The translations under genes and the position numbers were made by a program. Shown piece after piece: positions 1 to 8,314 of a stretch of 59,035 bases of DNA. The notes below the pieces were generated by a model. That model searched no databases, was not told the origin of the DNA, and saw only the letters and a program-made list of their open reading frames with translations. Each line of letters starts with the position of its first letter. Position 1 is the first letter of the stretch. Origin of the DNA: Bacteroidales bacterium (lineage in GTDB: Bacteria; Bacteroidota; Bacteroidia; Bacteroidales; UBA932). The stretch covers positions 1 through 59,035 of the forward strand of contig DUNA01000055.1 in assembly GCA_012839605.1 (NCBI GenBank), read 5' to 3'.

Positions 1-657
1 GGAAAAACAACCAGTTTTTACATGATTACAGGACTGATCAAACCCAATGGAGGAAAAATCTTCCTGGACGACGAGGAAATCACTACGTACCCCATGTACG
101 AGAGGGCACGAAAAGGAGTGGGTTACCTGGCGCAAGAAGCGTCTGTTTTTCGGAAGTTGAGTGTAGAAGACAACATCATGTCTGTCATGGAAATGTCTTC
201 TTTGACCAAGACGGAAAGAAAAGACAGAATGGAGCAATTGATAGCCGAATTTGGGTTGCAAACGGTAAGAAAAAATTACGGAATTCAGCTTTCGGGGGGA
301 GAAAGAAGGCGTTGCGAAATTGCCCGGGCGTTGGCATTGGATCCAAAGTTCATCTTGTTGGACGAACCGTTTGCCGGCGTAGACCCTATTGCCGTAGAAG
401 ACATCCAGCACATTGTGGCCCGCCTGAAGACAAAGGACATAGGTGTGATCATTACAGACCATAACGTCCATGAAACGCTAGCCATAACAGACAGGGCTTA
501 TTTGCTTTACGAAGGAAGCATCTTGGAAAGCGGAACGGCAGAAGAATTGGCATCCAATCCGGAAGTAAGGCGTAAGTATTTGGGTCAAAGTTTTGAGCTT
601 AGGAAAATCATTCCTATTGATCAGCAAACGTCACCCCGGCAAACTCCAAAATCTTAA
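1..657 (+). CDS. lptB: LPS export ABC transporter ATPase LptB (5' truncated)
   Basis: ATPase that powers extraction of lipopolysaccharide from the inner membrane and its export through the Lpt bridge. The reading frame is open from base 1, which begins inside the Walker A loop (GKTT), so the N-terminus lies outside the window. Visible in order: a [12 protein letters not shown] stretch typical of LptB, the ABC signature LSGGE near base 290, Walker [11 protein letters not shown] near base 352, and the switch histidine in TDHNVHE near base 457. About 218 residues are present. Its 3' end overlaps the convergent M23 lipoprotein gene by 44 bases. LptB is preferred over other ABC ATPases because of the QEASVFRKL and ITDHNV signatures; other Lpt genes are not visible here. 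Confidence 0.9.
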   Translation, partial: GKTTSFYMITGLIKPNGGKIFLDDEEITTYPMYERARKGVGYLAQEASVFRKLSVEDNIMSVMEMSSLTKTERKDRMEQLIAEFGLQTVRKNYGIQLSGGERRRCEIARALALDPKFILLDEPFAGVDPIAVEDIQHIVARLKTKDIGVIITDHNVHETLAITDRAYLLYEGSILESGTAEELASNPEVRRKYLGQSFELRKIIPIDQQTSPRQTPKS

Positions 658-1902
658 GAGCTGTATCTCTATACAAATCAGGTTGAATATACTTTCTGTA
701 CGGCGCTATGGAAGCCAAAAAGTGGGCCATATTGTCTTCCGCGATGGGATCTGCAGGAGGCGATTCCATAGTCAACGGGTTGATGGGCTTTCCGTTCTTC
801 CATACCCTGAAGTCCAAATGAGGTCCTGTTGACATCCCCGTGCTTCCCACATATCCAATGACTTCACCTTGTGCCACGCGTTTGCCTACTACCAGCCCTT
901 TCGCAAAACGTGACAAATGCAAATAGGCCGTTGTATAGACGCTGTTGTGTTTGATTTTTATTGTATTGCCGCCGCCTTTCGTATACGTTCTCTCTATTAC
1001 CCTCCCGTCCCCAATGCTCATAACCGGCGTCCCTGTAGGTGCCGCATAATCTACACCTGTATGGGGGCGAACCACCCGCGTTATGGGATGTCTGCGGGCG
1101 TACGAAAAACCGGAGCTGATTCTAGAGTATTTCAAAGGGGCTTTCAAAAACGTCCTTTGCAAATTGACTCCATTCTGATCCCAATAGCCCGGTACGCTAT
1201 CGCATACATACCTGAAAGCCAGTCTCTCTTCTCCGGAACGTGTAAAAGAAGCGGCCAAAACAGGACCTATATCTACTTCTCTGCCTTGCAATATATACGC
1301 TTGGTAGTACGCTTTAAAGACATCTCCTTTTTGCAAACCGAAGAAATCTGTAGTCCATGCAAAAACTTCCGACAACCCGTTCGCAACCAGCGGGTTTTGT
1401 CCGGCATCCACCATGTCTTGCCACAAAGAACGCTCTATAGTCACTTCCAAATATTTTTCTTCTATATCTAACGGAATTTCCTGCCGCCTTACCCACAAGC
1501 TGTCTTCCAATGAAAAACAAACGTACGTTCTGTAATTTTCCTGGTAAATCATATAAGAGGGAACCTCTTCTTGCTCTTTGTACAAAAGGGTATATTCATT
1601 TCCGGCCTGTAGTTTTCGCATATCAAAAACCCCGCGTCCTGTTTGTGCTATTTGATAAATCTTTGGTTGCCCTATGCCTCTTCCTAGCAACAGCGTAGAA
1701 AAACTTTCGTTTTTCTTAATGACTGCTTCTTCCGTTTGATACGGATAAACCGGTATTTCAAAAAGCGTACAAAAGGTGGCTGTCTTTTCATCCAAAAAGT
1801 GTTCTTCCACTTCTTCTGTTGATAACTTTTTTCTTCCGATTTTTTTGTGCACCCTATTGCTAAAAGAGTGGTTATCAGGAAAATATATTTGCAATATTTC
1901 AT
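614..1902 (-). CDS. M23 (LytM-type) peptidase lipoprotein, frame broken near its N-terminus
   Basis: Probable outer-membrane or periplasmic lipoprotein with a peptidoglycan endopeptidase domain. The ATG at 1902 opens a lipoprotein signal peptide ([18 protein letters not shown]), but that frame soon degenerates. The rest, from about residue 20, continues in the -1 frame to a stop at 614. The switch maps to a run of seven A's (minus strand of 1840-1846), within ACA AAA AAA TCG, a perfect A AAA AAA slip site; one extra A would also restore a single frame of about 429 residues. M23 motifs: HTGVD (first zinc pair), LHLS, and PHLD where the family normally has HLH. The promoter -7 element at 1931-1924 supports the 1902 start rather than the longer open frame from 2017. 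It may be a programmed frameshift, a real mutation or a sequencing error. Confidence 0.75.
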
Positions 1903-1923
1903 AATGTTCGCATTCTCTTTCCA

Positions 1924-1931
1924 CAAAATTA
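1924..1931 (-). promoter_or_regulatory. -7 promoter element for the M23 lipoprotein gene
   Basis: On the minus strand this reads TAATTTTG, matching the Bacteroidota -7 consensus TAnnTTTG. A transcript would start near 1917, about 15 bases before the lipoprotein ATG at 1902. I see no clear -33 TTG at the normal distance. Confidence 0.5.
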
Positions 1932-1945
1932 AGAAAAAACGGAGC

Positions 1946-1985
1946 AAAGTGGAAATATTTGTAAGAAAATGGAAAATAGTGGAAA
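1946..1985 (+). promoter_or_regulatory. Candidate MraZ operator (TGGAAA repeats upstream of mraZ)
   Basis: Three copies of an (A/G)TGGAAA unit begin at 1949, 1969 and 1979, i.e. spaced by 20 and 10 bases, one or two helical turns. MraZ is known to bind short TGG-containing direct repeats with about 10-base period just upstream of its own gene, so this looks like the autoregulatory site of the dcw operon. The assignment is by analogy. Confidence 0.5.
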
Positions 1986-1993
1986 AATTTTTC

Positions 1994-2001
1994 TATTTTT
2001 G
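1994..2001 (+). promoter_or_regulatory. -7 promoter element of the mraZ/dcw operon
   Basis: TATTTTTG matches TAnnTTTG exactly. The predicted transcript start near 2007 lies after the GTG at 2001, so it argues for the GTG at 2025 (or ATG at 2050) as the mraZ start. It sits directly downstream of the TGGAAA repeats, where a bound MraZ would block RNA polymerase. Confidence 0.5.
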
Positions 2002-2024
2002 TGGCTAAGAAAAACATCTATCCT

Positions 2025-2474
2025 GTGGCTAAATTTATTGGAGAATACATGGCGAAAGTGGACGACAAAGGTCGTCTTGTTTTCCCTTCTGCCCTGAAGG
2101 CGTTGGCCGATCCCGATAAACCGCTACGATTTGTTGTGAAAAAAGATTTGTTCAGTCCCTGTCTTCAAATGTATGCATACGACGAATGGGAGAAAGAATC
2201 AGAAGCGGTAAAAGCTCGGCTTAACCCCTCTTTCAACCGTGAGCATGCTGTATTCTGGCGTGCGTACATGAGCAACAGGGCCGTTGTTGAACCCGACGAA
2301 AAAACAGGAAGGATATTGATCCCAAAACATTTACTCAATATGATAGGAGTGGAAAAGGAAGTTGTATTTGCAGGGGCTGATTTTAAGATTGAATTGTGGG
2401 CTAGAGAATCCTATCAAGCGAGTTTGATTACAGAAGATAATTATGTGTCGCTTGCAGAAAAGCTGTTGTCTTAA
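2025..2474 (+). CDS. mraZ: MraZ, transcriptional regulator of the division and cell wall cluster
   Basis: Ring-forming DNA-binding protein of the AbrB/MraZ fold that regulates the dcw operon it heads. About 149 residues from the GTG at 2025. The two tandem MraZ half-domains are visible: DDKGRLVFPSALK near residues 12-24 and DEKTGRILIPKHLL around residue 100. The GTG at 2025 is chosen because the typical family start is a few residues before the FIGEY-type strand and because the -7 element ends at 2001; the frame is also open from a GTG at 2001, and an ATG at 2050 is possible. It is followed two codons later by rsmH, the usual order. Confidence 0.93.
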   Translation: MAKFIGEYMAKVDDKGRLVFPSALKALADPDKPLRFVVKKDLFSPCLQMYAYDEWEKESEAVKARLNPSFNREHAVFWRAYMSNRAVVEPDEKTGRILIPKHLLNMIGVEKEVVFAGADFKIELWARESYQASLITEDNYVSLAEKLLS

Positions 2475-2485
2475 TATTGGCTCCT

Positions 2486-3367
2486 ATGGTTCCTTATCAT
2501 ATACCGGTTCTTTTGAGAGAAAGTATCGCCTTTTTGGATGTAAAACCGGAAGGCATATACTTGGATGCCACATTTGGAGGCGGAGGACATAGCGGAGCCA
2601 TTCTGGAAAAATTAGGACCTGCAGGCCGCCTTCTGGCCTTTGATCAAGACGCCCGGACGAAACAGAACGTTCCTAACGACAAAAGAATCACTTGGATTCA
2701 TTCCAATTTTCGCTTTATCCACCAAGTGTGCAAATACAGAAACATACCGACAGTAGACGGAATCATTGCAGATTTAGGAGTGTCGTGGCACCAGTTTGAT
2801 ACACCGGAACGCGGCTTCTCTTTTCGTTTTGACGCCCCCTTAGATATGCGGATGAATGCTTCTGCCAAAAAAACAGCAGCCGACGTCCTCAACGAATACC
2901 CACAAGAAGAGCTGGCACATCTGTTTCGCATGTACGGCGGGCTGAGTCATGCAGGGGCTGTAGCCGGCGCCGTAGTGAAAGCTCGCAGCAAAGCCCCCAT
3001 TCACACGGTAAACGATCTGCGCAACGCATTGGAACGGTTGATTCCGCGTACGTATGAACACAAATTTTTGGCAAAAGCATACCAAGCACTCCGCATAGAA
3101 GTAAACAACGAATTGCCGGCACTGGAAGGGTTCCTGAATCAGAGCATTCCTTTGCTCCGCACCGGAGGACGTCTGGTGGTCATTGCATACCATTCTTTGG
3201 AAGACAAAATGGTCAAACACTTTATAAGAAACGCTGCTCTTGAGGGACGTTTGGAACCGATCACAAAGAAACCCGTTGTGCCTTCGGAAGAAGAAGTATC
3301 CCAAAACACAAGAGCGCGTAGTGCCAAATTGAGGGCCGCTGAAAAAAAGGAGGCACTGCATGCGTAA
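2486..3367 (+). CDS. rsmH: 16S rRNA (cytosine(1402)-N(4))-methyltransferase
   Basis: Methylates N4 of C1402 in the decoding centre of 16S rRNA using S-adenosylmethionine. 293 residues, a normal length. Signature segments: YHIPVLLRE at the N-terminus, the SAM-binding DATFGGGGHS, ADLGVSWHQFD, GFSFR..PLDMRMN, and the C-terminal IAYHSLED. The ATG at 2486 is taken; a TTG nine bases earlier is unlikely. Second gene of the dcw run; its last codons overlap ftsL by 8 bases and contain the strong ribosome binding site for ftsL. The partner enzyme for the same rRNA position, RsmI, is encoded at 35151. Confidence 0.96.
   Translation: MVPYHIPVLLRESIAFLDVKPEGIYLDATFGGGGHSGAILEKLGPAGRLLAFDQDARTKQNVPNDKRITWIHSNFRFIHQVCKYRNIPTVDGIIADLGVSWHQFDTPERGFSFRFDAPLDMRMNASAKKTAADVLNEYPQEELAHLFRMYGGLSHAGAVAGAVVKARSKAPIHTVNDLRNALERLIPRTYEHKFLAKAYQALRIEVNNELPALEGFLNQSIPLLRTGGRLVVIAYHSLEDKMVKHFIRNAALEGRLEPITKKPVVPSEEEVSQNTRARSAKLRAAEKKEALHA
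3347..3353 (+). promoter_or_regulatory. Strong Shine-Dalgarno for ftsL
   Basis: AAGGAGG lies six bases before the ftsL ATG at 3360, inside the 3' end of rsmH. Bacteroidota generally do not rely on Shine-Dalgarno pairing, so a full-strength site is notable. Confidence 0.5.
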
Positions 3368-3686
3368 AAGTGAACAAATCATATCAACGCTTTTTGGCGG
3401 AAGAGTCTTGTTGGAAGGCATCTTCTCCAAGCACCTGTATTTCATCCTATACATTTTTTTGCTACTCATTTTATACATAAGCAGCAACAACGTTGTTGAA
3501 AATACCCGACTACAAAACTACAGACTTGAAAAAGAACTTCAGGTGCTGTACGCAGATTATACAAGAAAGACAGCTACGCTCATGCAATGGAGCCAACAGC
3601 AAGAGATTGAGAAACGACTGAAAGCAAGGGGATCGGACCTGAAGGCTCCAACAAATCCGCCTGCCTGGATAAAAAGTACGCCATGA
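3360..3686 (+). CDS. ftsL: FtsL-like divisome protein
   Basis: Small bitopic division protein that joins FtsQ and FtsB-type partners to activate FtsWI septal synthesis. 108 residues: a short cytoplasmic segment, one transmembrane helix at about residues 25-43 (very hydrophobic, rich in I, L and Y), then a periplasmic region predicted to be coiled coil (residues 48-90). Sequence identity to known FtsL is not obvious by eye, as usual for this family. The call rests on topology, length and position between rsmH and ftsI. It overlaps both neighbours (8 and 4 bases), indicating translational coupling. Confidence 0.85.
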   Translation: MRKSEQIISTLFGGRVLLEGIFSKHLYFILYIFLLLILYISSNNVVENTRLQNYRLEKELQVLYADYTRKTATLMQWSQQQEIEKRLKARGSDLKAPTNPPAWIKSTP

Positions 3687-5461
3687 ATACATACCAAAAA
3701 ATGTTGATCGTGTATTTCACGTACCTGCTTGTTGCGTTTTTGGCCATCGGCAAAATCGTACACCTGCAGTTTTTCTCTGACTACAAAAACAAACTAGACG
3801 ATATCGTATTCAGAACGTTTGATATTCCCGCCGGCCGAGGCAGTATTCTGGCATACGACGGGCACGTGCTGGCCACTACCGTTCCTTTCTATGAAATTCG
3901 CATGGATTGTTCCTTGCCTTCCGACGAAATGCTCAACCGCCACCTGGACGATCTTTCCGTTGCATTGGCCCGCATGTTTCAAGACAAATCTGCATCTGCT
4001 TACAAGAGAGATATAACGCAAGCCCGAGTCACAAAAAAACCGGGGTACAGAAACCTCCCTTTGGGAAACCGAACGGTCTCACACGATGAACTGCTGAAAA
4101 TCAAGCAATTTCCCATTTTCAATTTGGGGCAATTCCGAGGCGGATTGATAGTAAACGAAAAAGACAAGAGAATTTACCCTTACAAAAGACTGGCCTACAG
4201 AACCATTGGCTACATAAGCGACAACGAAGAAGCCGGTGTAGGTATTGAATACGCTTACAATACCTATTTGAAAGGACATCCTGGCAAACAACGGATGCGT
4301 CGCCGTTCCGGAGACGACCGGTGGGTTCCCGTATCGGGGCGTCCGGATGTGGACCCCAAGAGCGGATTGGACGTAGTCACAACTTTAGATATCCGAATTC
4401 AAGAAGCGGCAGAAAATGCGTTGAGAGAGCAATTGGCCAAAGACTCCATTTTTGAAGGAGCCACAGCCGTTGTCATGGAAGTAAGTACAGGAGCCATCCG
4501 GGCCATTGTCAATATGAAAAAAATGAAAAACGGGCTGTACGACGAAACGTTCAATTACGCCATCAGCCAATCCACCAACCCCGGATCGACATTTAAATTG
4601 GCCACTTTGATTGCGCTTTTGGAAGACGGGTACGTAAAATTGACAGACAGCATACGAACAGGCAAAACCGGCTGGAGGTATTACGGAAACACGTTTAGGG
4701 AAGCTACTGGTGGCTTGGGAACCATCACCGTACAACAAGCGTTCGAGAAATCTTCCAACGTGGCTTTTGCCATGATGGTTGTTGACAAATATGGAGAACG
4801 AGAAAAACAGTTCATCAACAAGTTATACAATATGAAACTGAACGAAAAGTTGAATATTGAGCTTCTTGGAGAAGGACGGGCCATGATCCCCTTTCCCGGA
4901 GAACCGGGGTGGTCCAAATTGTCGCTTCCCATGATTGCCATGGGGTATGAAATGCAATTGACACCGCTCCACACCTTGACCTTTTATAACGCCATAGCCA
5001 ACAACGGGCGCATGGTCACTCCTTATTTCATAGAATCGCTTATGCAACACGGGAAAGTAATAGAGCGTTTTGAACACGCTCCTTTAAGCGGTACGCTATG
5101 CACTTCTTCCACATTAAAATTCGTACATCAAGCTTTGAAGGGTGTTGTTGAAGAGGGAACGGCCGGTAGAATACACGATACCCGTTATCCCATTTCCGGC
5201 AAAACGGGAACGGCACAAATTGCCTACGACGGTGCGTATGTTCATAACGGATACAGGAAACACCAAGCGTCTTTTGTGGGTTTTTTCCCTTCAGATGCCC
5301 CCATGTACAGCATGATTGTCATTTTGTATTCCAATCCCACCCGAGGCAATTTTTACGGAGCCTCTTGGGCAGCCCCCGTATTCAAGAAGATTGCAGACCA
5401 CATATACATTACAAACCCCTATTGGAACGCTCCTGTCAACGCGTCGCAAAAAGCATCCTGA
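3683..5461 (+). CDS. ftsI: Septal penicillin-binding protein (FtsI/PBP3 family transpeptidase)
   Basis: Class B penicillin-binding protein that cross-links septal peptidoglycan with FtsW. 592 residues. One N-terminal membrane anchor (about residues 8-27), then the PBP dimerisation domain (FDIPAGRGSILA..G) and the transpeptidase domain with the three active-site motifs: STFK (nucleophile Ser near 301), SSN near 356 and KTGT near 506. The protein stops soon after the transpeptidase domain; I see no C-terminal PASTA repeats, which many Bacteroidales homologues of about 700 residues carry. Overlaps ftsL by 4 bases; murE follows after 11 bases. Confidence 0.95.
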   Translation: MNTYQKMLIVYFTYLLVAFLAIGKIVHLQFFSDYKNKLDDIVFRTFDIPAGRGSILAYDGHVLATTVPFYEIRMDCSLPSDEMLNRHLDDLSVALARMFQDKSASAYKRDITQARVTKKPGYRNLPLGNRTVSHDELLKIKQFPIFNLGQFRGGLIVNEKDKRIYPYKRLAYRTIGYISDNEEAGVGIEYAYNTYLKGHPGKQRMRRRSGDDRWVPVSGRPDVDPKSGLDVVTTLDIRIQEAAENALREQLAKDSIFEGATAVVMEVSTGAIRAIVNMKKMKNGLYDETFNYAISQSTNPGSTFKLATLIALLEDGYVKLTDSIRTGKTGWRYYGNTFREATGGLGTITVQQAFEKSSNVAFAMMVVDKYGEREKQFINKLYNMKLNEKLNIELLGEGRAMIPFPGEPGWSKLSLPMIAMGYEMQLTPLHTLTFYNAIANNGRMVTPYFIESLMQHGKVIERFEHAPLSGTLCTSSTLKFVHQALKGVVEEGTAGRIHDTRYPISGKTGTAQIAYDGAYVHNGYRKHQASFVGFFPSDAPMYSMIVILYSNPTRGNFYGASWAAPVFKKIADHIYITNPYWNAPVNASQKAS

Positions 5462-5472
5462 AAAACAAACTT

Positions 5473-6948
5473 ATGAAGTTGTCGACCCTCATACAACCCC
5501 TTCTAGACAGTAAGATTACCGGACAGGTAGATCGCAATATCGCGGATATTTGCCAAGATTCTCGTCGCGTTCAAGAAGGAAGCCTGTTTGCTGCATTGCC
5601 GGGAAGCAAAACTGACGGACACCTGTTCATAAGAGACGTGGTACAAAAAAAGGCGGCGGCCGTTTTATACCAAAGGGGATGTTTTGACGATACTGCGTGG
5701 ATGAACGCACACACGTCTACCACAACGTTTATAGAAGCGACCGACAGCCGCAAGGCGCTCGGTATCATAGCTCACGAAGCTTATGATTGCCCTTCGGAAA
5801 AAATCACCTTGATAGGTATTACGGGAACGAACGGGAAAACTACGACGGCCACCCTACTCTATACGCTCTTCAACCAAATGGGTTTGAAAAGCGGCTTGCT
5901 GTCCACCATTGCCAATTACGTGGGAGAAGAGATGGAACCGACGGCCTTAACCACACCGGACGTGTTGACCATCAACCGCCTGCTGTCAAAAATGGTGCAA
6001 AGCGGTTGTTCCTATTGCTTTATGGAAGTCAGTTCTCATGCCATAGATCAGCAGAGAACAGCCGGGTTGCATTTTGCAGGGGGCATTTTCACAAACCTGA
6101 CCCACGACCACCTGGATTACCACAACACATTTGACAAATACAGGGATACAAAAAAAGCTTTCTTCGATACCCTGCCCTCTGATGCTTTTGCTTTGACCAA
6201 TGCAGACGACAGGAACGGAAACATAGTAATTCAAAATACCCGCGCCCGCGTACACACATACGCTTGCAAACAATGGGCAGACTTCACCGCCCGTGTTCTG
6301 GAACGGACTGTGGAAGGAATGCAAATTGTCATAGACGGAACAGAGCTCTGGAGTCCGCTCATTGGTATGCACAACGTCTACAACCTCTTGTCTGTATACG
6401 CCTGTGCTCGTTTGTTGGATAGGCCGGCAAAGGAAACATTACGCCGTCTGAGCTCTTTGCAAACAGTAAGCGGTCGCATGGAGTACGTCCGTGGCGGCAA
6501 CCATTTGACGGCCGTTGTAGATTATGCCCACACGCCCGATGCGTTGAAAAATGCTTTGACTGCTTTGCGTGAATTGTTGCTGCCGGGCCAACAGCTCATT
6601 TGTGTAGTGGGGTGTGGCGGCGATAGAGACCGCGCCAAGAGGCCTGTGATGGCACAAATAGCAGACACACACGCAGACGTCTGCGTATTTACATCTGACA
6701 ACCCCCGGTTTGAAAACCCGGAAACAATCCTGGACCATATGATGGATGGTTTGTCGGCAGAAAGCAGAGAGCGCTGCCTGCGCATCACAGACAGATACCA
6801 AGCCATCAAAACAGCCGTTCGCACAGCGCCCAAAGGAGCCGTCATCCTGGTGGCGGGCAAAGGACACGAAACGTACCAAGACATACAAGGTGTGAAGAAA
6901 CACTTTGACGACAAAGAAATACTTACCCAATTGTTAAACACCGGCTGA
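5473..6948 (+). CDS. murE: UDP-MurNAc-L-Ala-D-Glu:meso-diaminopimelate ligase
   Basis: Adds the third amino acid of the peptidoglycan stem peptide in the cytoplasm, using ATP. 491 residues from the ATG at 5473; the open frame runs further upstream, but that part overlaps ftsI and does not resemble MurE. Mur-ligase ATP loop GTNGKTTTA is near residue 117, LTHDHLDYH in the middle domain, and DNPR near the C-terminus. DNPR is the motif that selects meso-diaminopimelate rather than lysine, so this organism should have a mDAP-type wall. MurF is not in the cluster. Confidence 0.96.
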   Translation: MKLSTLIQPLLDSKITGQVDRNIADICQDSRRVQEGSLFAALPGSKTDGHLFIRDVVQKKAAAVLYQRGCFDDTAWMNAHTSTTTFIEATDSRKALGIIAHEAYDCPSEKITLIGITGTNGKTTTATLLYTLFNQMGLKSGLLSTIANYVGEEMEPTALTTPDVLTINRLLSKMVQSGCSYCFMEVSSHAIDQQRTAGLHFAGGIFTNLTHDHLDYHNTFDKYRDTKKAFFDTLPSDAFALTNADDRNGNIVIQNTRARVHTYACKQWADFTARVLERTVEGMQIVIDGTELWSPLIGMHNVYNLLSVYACARLLDRPAKETLRRLSSLQTVSGRMEYVRGGNHLTAVVDYAHTPDALKNALTALRELLLPGQQLICVVGCGGDRDRAKRPVMAQIADTHADVCVFTSDNPRFENPETILDHMMDGLSAESRERCLRITDRYQAIKTAVRTAPKGAVILVAGKGHETYQDIQGVKKHFDDKEILTQLLNTG

Positions 6949-6949
6949 T

Positions 6950-8314
6950 ATGCTATACCACCTATTTGAATATTTGAAACAATACGTAGATTTTCCAGGA
7001 AGTGGTCTGTTTCGGTACATTTCCGTACGTGCTATTTTTTCCGTTATCGTAGCGCTTCTTCTTTCTATGATAGCCGGTAAGCACATCATTGCCCGTCTGA
7101 AAAAGCATCAGATTACAGACCAAGCAGTCAAGACCGGAGAAAACGGCAAGTCAGGAACACCTACCATGGGAGGCATCATTATCCTCTTGTCGCTCTTTGC
7201 TTCTGTGTTTCTTTTATGCGATTTGACAAATCTCTACGTACAGCTGCTGCTCGTCTCTACCCTTTGGCTCTCTTTGATAGGGTTTTTAGACGACTTGCTC
7301 AAACTTCGTTACAAAGCAGGGAAAGAAGGCGGCCGCCTGATGCGTTTTCTGCAAACACTGCAGCGCAAAGACCGCGACGGCATGAAAGGGAAACTGAAGA
7401 TATACGGACAAGTAGGATTGGGTTTGATTGTGGGATTGGCTTTGTTTTTTAGCGACAGAGCCGTCATTGTAGAGTTAGGAAAAATTCCAAAAGACGTAAA
7501 CGACACAGAACAAGTTGTTGTTCCGGAAGATATCCGCCATGTAAAGAGCACCAAAACCACCATCCCTTTTCTCAAAGACAATTTGTTTGACTACTCCTGG
7601 CTTACGCCCTTAAAAGGAGAAGCAGGACAAAAAGCCGGATGGGTAGTATACGTATTGGTGGCCATTTTTATTGTTACGGCCGTATCTAACGGTACAAACT
7701 TGACCGACGGCCGAGACGGACTGGCCACAGGAACGGTGGTCATAGCCGGGGTTACGCTGGGCATCTTGGCGTACCTGTCCGGTAACATCATTTATGCCCG
7801 TTATCTCAACATCATGTACATCCCAAATTCGGGAGAAATGGTCGTTTTCATGGCCGGTCTGATAGGTGCACTTGTGGGATTTTTGTGGTACAACACATAT
7901 CCGGCCCAAGTGTTTATGGGAGATGTGGGGAGCTTAACCCTGGGAGGCATTTTGGCCGTGTTTGCTTTGATAATTCGCGTGGAATTGTTGTTGGTCATCT
8001 TGTGTGGCGTATTCCTGGCGGAAAGCGTATCTGTTATCCTGCAGCGGTGGTGGTACAAACGCACACGCATACGTAAAACGAAAGAATTGATGGAGCAGGG
8101 ATCCTATACCTCCGGGGACATCGTACCCGGAGAACGGATTTTTGTACGTACTCCGCTCCACGACCATTACATATACGACAGAAAAAAAGTAGAAGGCAAC
8201 ATCCGCCTGAAAGATCCGGAAAAACCCATAGCTGAACCAAAAGTAGTCGTTCGTTTCTGGATTATCAGTCTGTTGCTTGCCGTTTTAACAGTGATCACTC
8301 TAAAAATCAGATAA
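6950..8314 (+). CDS. mraY: Phospho-N-acetylmuramoyl-pentapeptide-transferase
   Basis: Integral membrane enzyme that transfers phospho-MurNAc-pentapeptide to undecaprenyl phosphate, making lipid I. 454 residues with about ten hydrophobic helices. Conserved acidic motifs: FLDDLLKLR near residue 112, NLTDGRDGLATG near 248 and MGDVGSLTLGG near 322. It is longer than the roughly 360-residue proteobacterial enzyme because of an extra loop around residues 180-225 between helices, which I associate with Bacteroidota MraY. The stop codon overlaps the murD ATG. Confidence 0.96.
   Translation: MLYHLFEYLKQYVDFPGSGLFRYISVRAIFSVIVALLLSMIAGKHIIARLKKHQITDQAVKTGENGKSGTPTMGGIIILLSLFASVFLLCDLTNLYVQLLLVSTLWLSLIGFLDDLLKLRYKAGKEGGRLMRFLQTLQRKDRDGMKGKLKIYGQVGLGLIVGLALFFSDRAVIVELGKIPKDVNDTEQVVVPEDIRHVKSTKTTIPFLKDNLFDYSWLTPLKGEAGQKAGWVVYVLVAIFIVTAVSNGTNLTDGRDGLATGTVVIAGVTLGILAYLSGNIIYARYLNIMYIPNSGEMVVFMAGLIGALVGFLWYNTYPAQVFMGDVGSLTLGGILAVFALIIRVELLLVILCGVFLAESVSVILQRWWYKRTRIRKTKELMEQGSYTSGDIVPGERIFVRTPLHDHYIYDRKKVEGNIRLKDPEKPIAEPKVVVRFWIISLLLAVLTVITLKIR

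Noticed and set aside
1903-2017. Longer N-terminus for the M23 gene in the body frame (start at 2017)
   Set aside because: It would have no signal peptide, overlap mraZ control sites and begin upstream of the predicted promoter.
2840-3490. 216-codon open frame antisense to rsmH and ftsL
   Set aside because: No recognisable domain, Cys/His/Phe-rich shadow composition, and it lies wholly opposite two well-supported genes.
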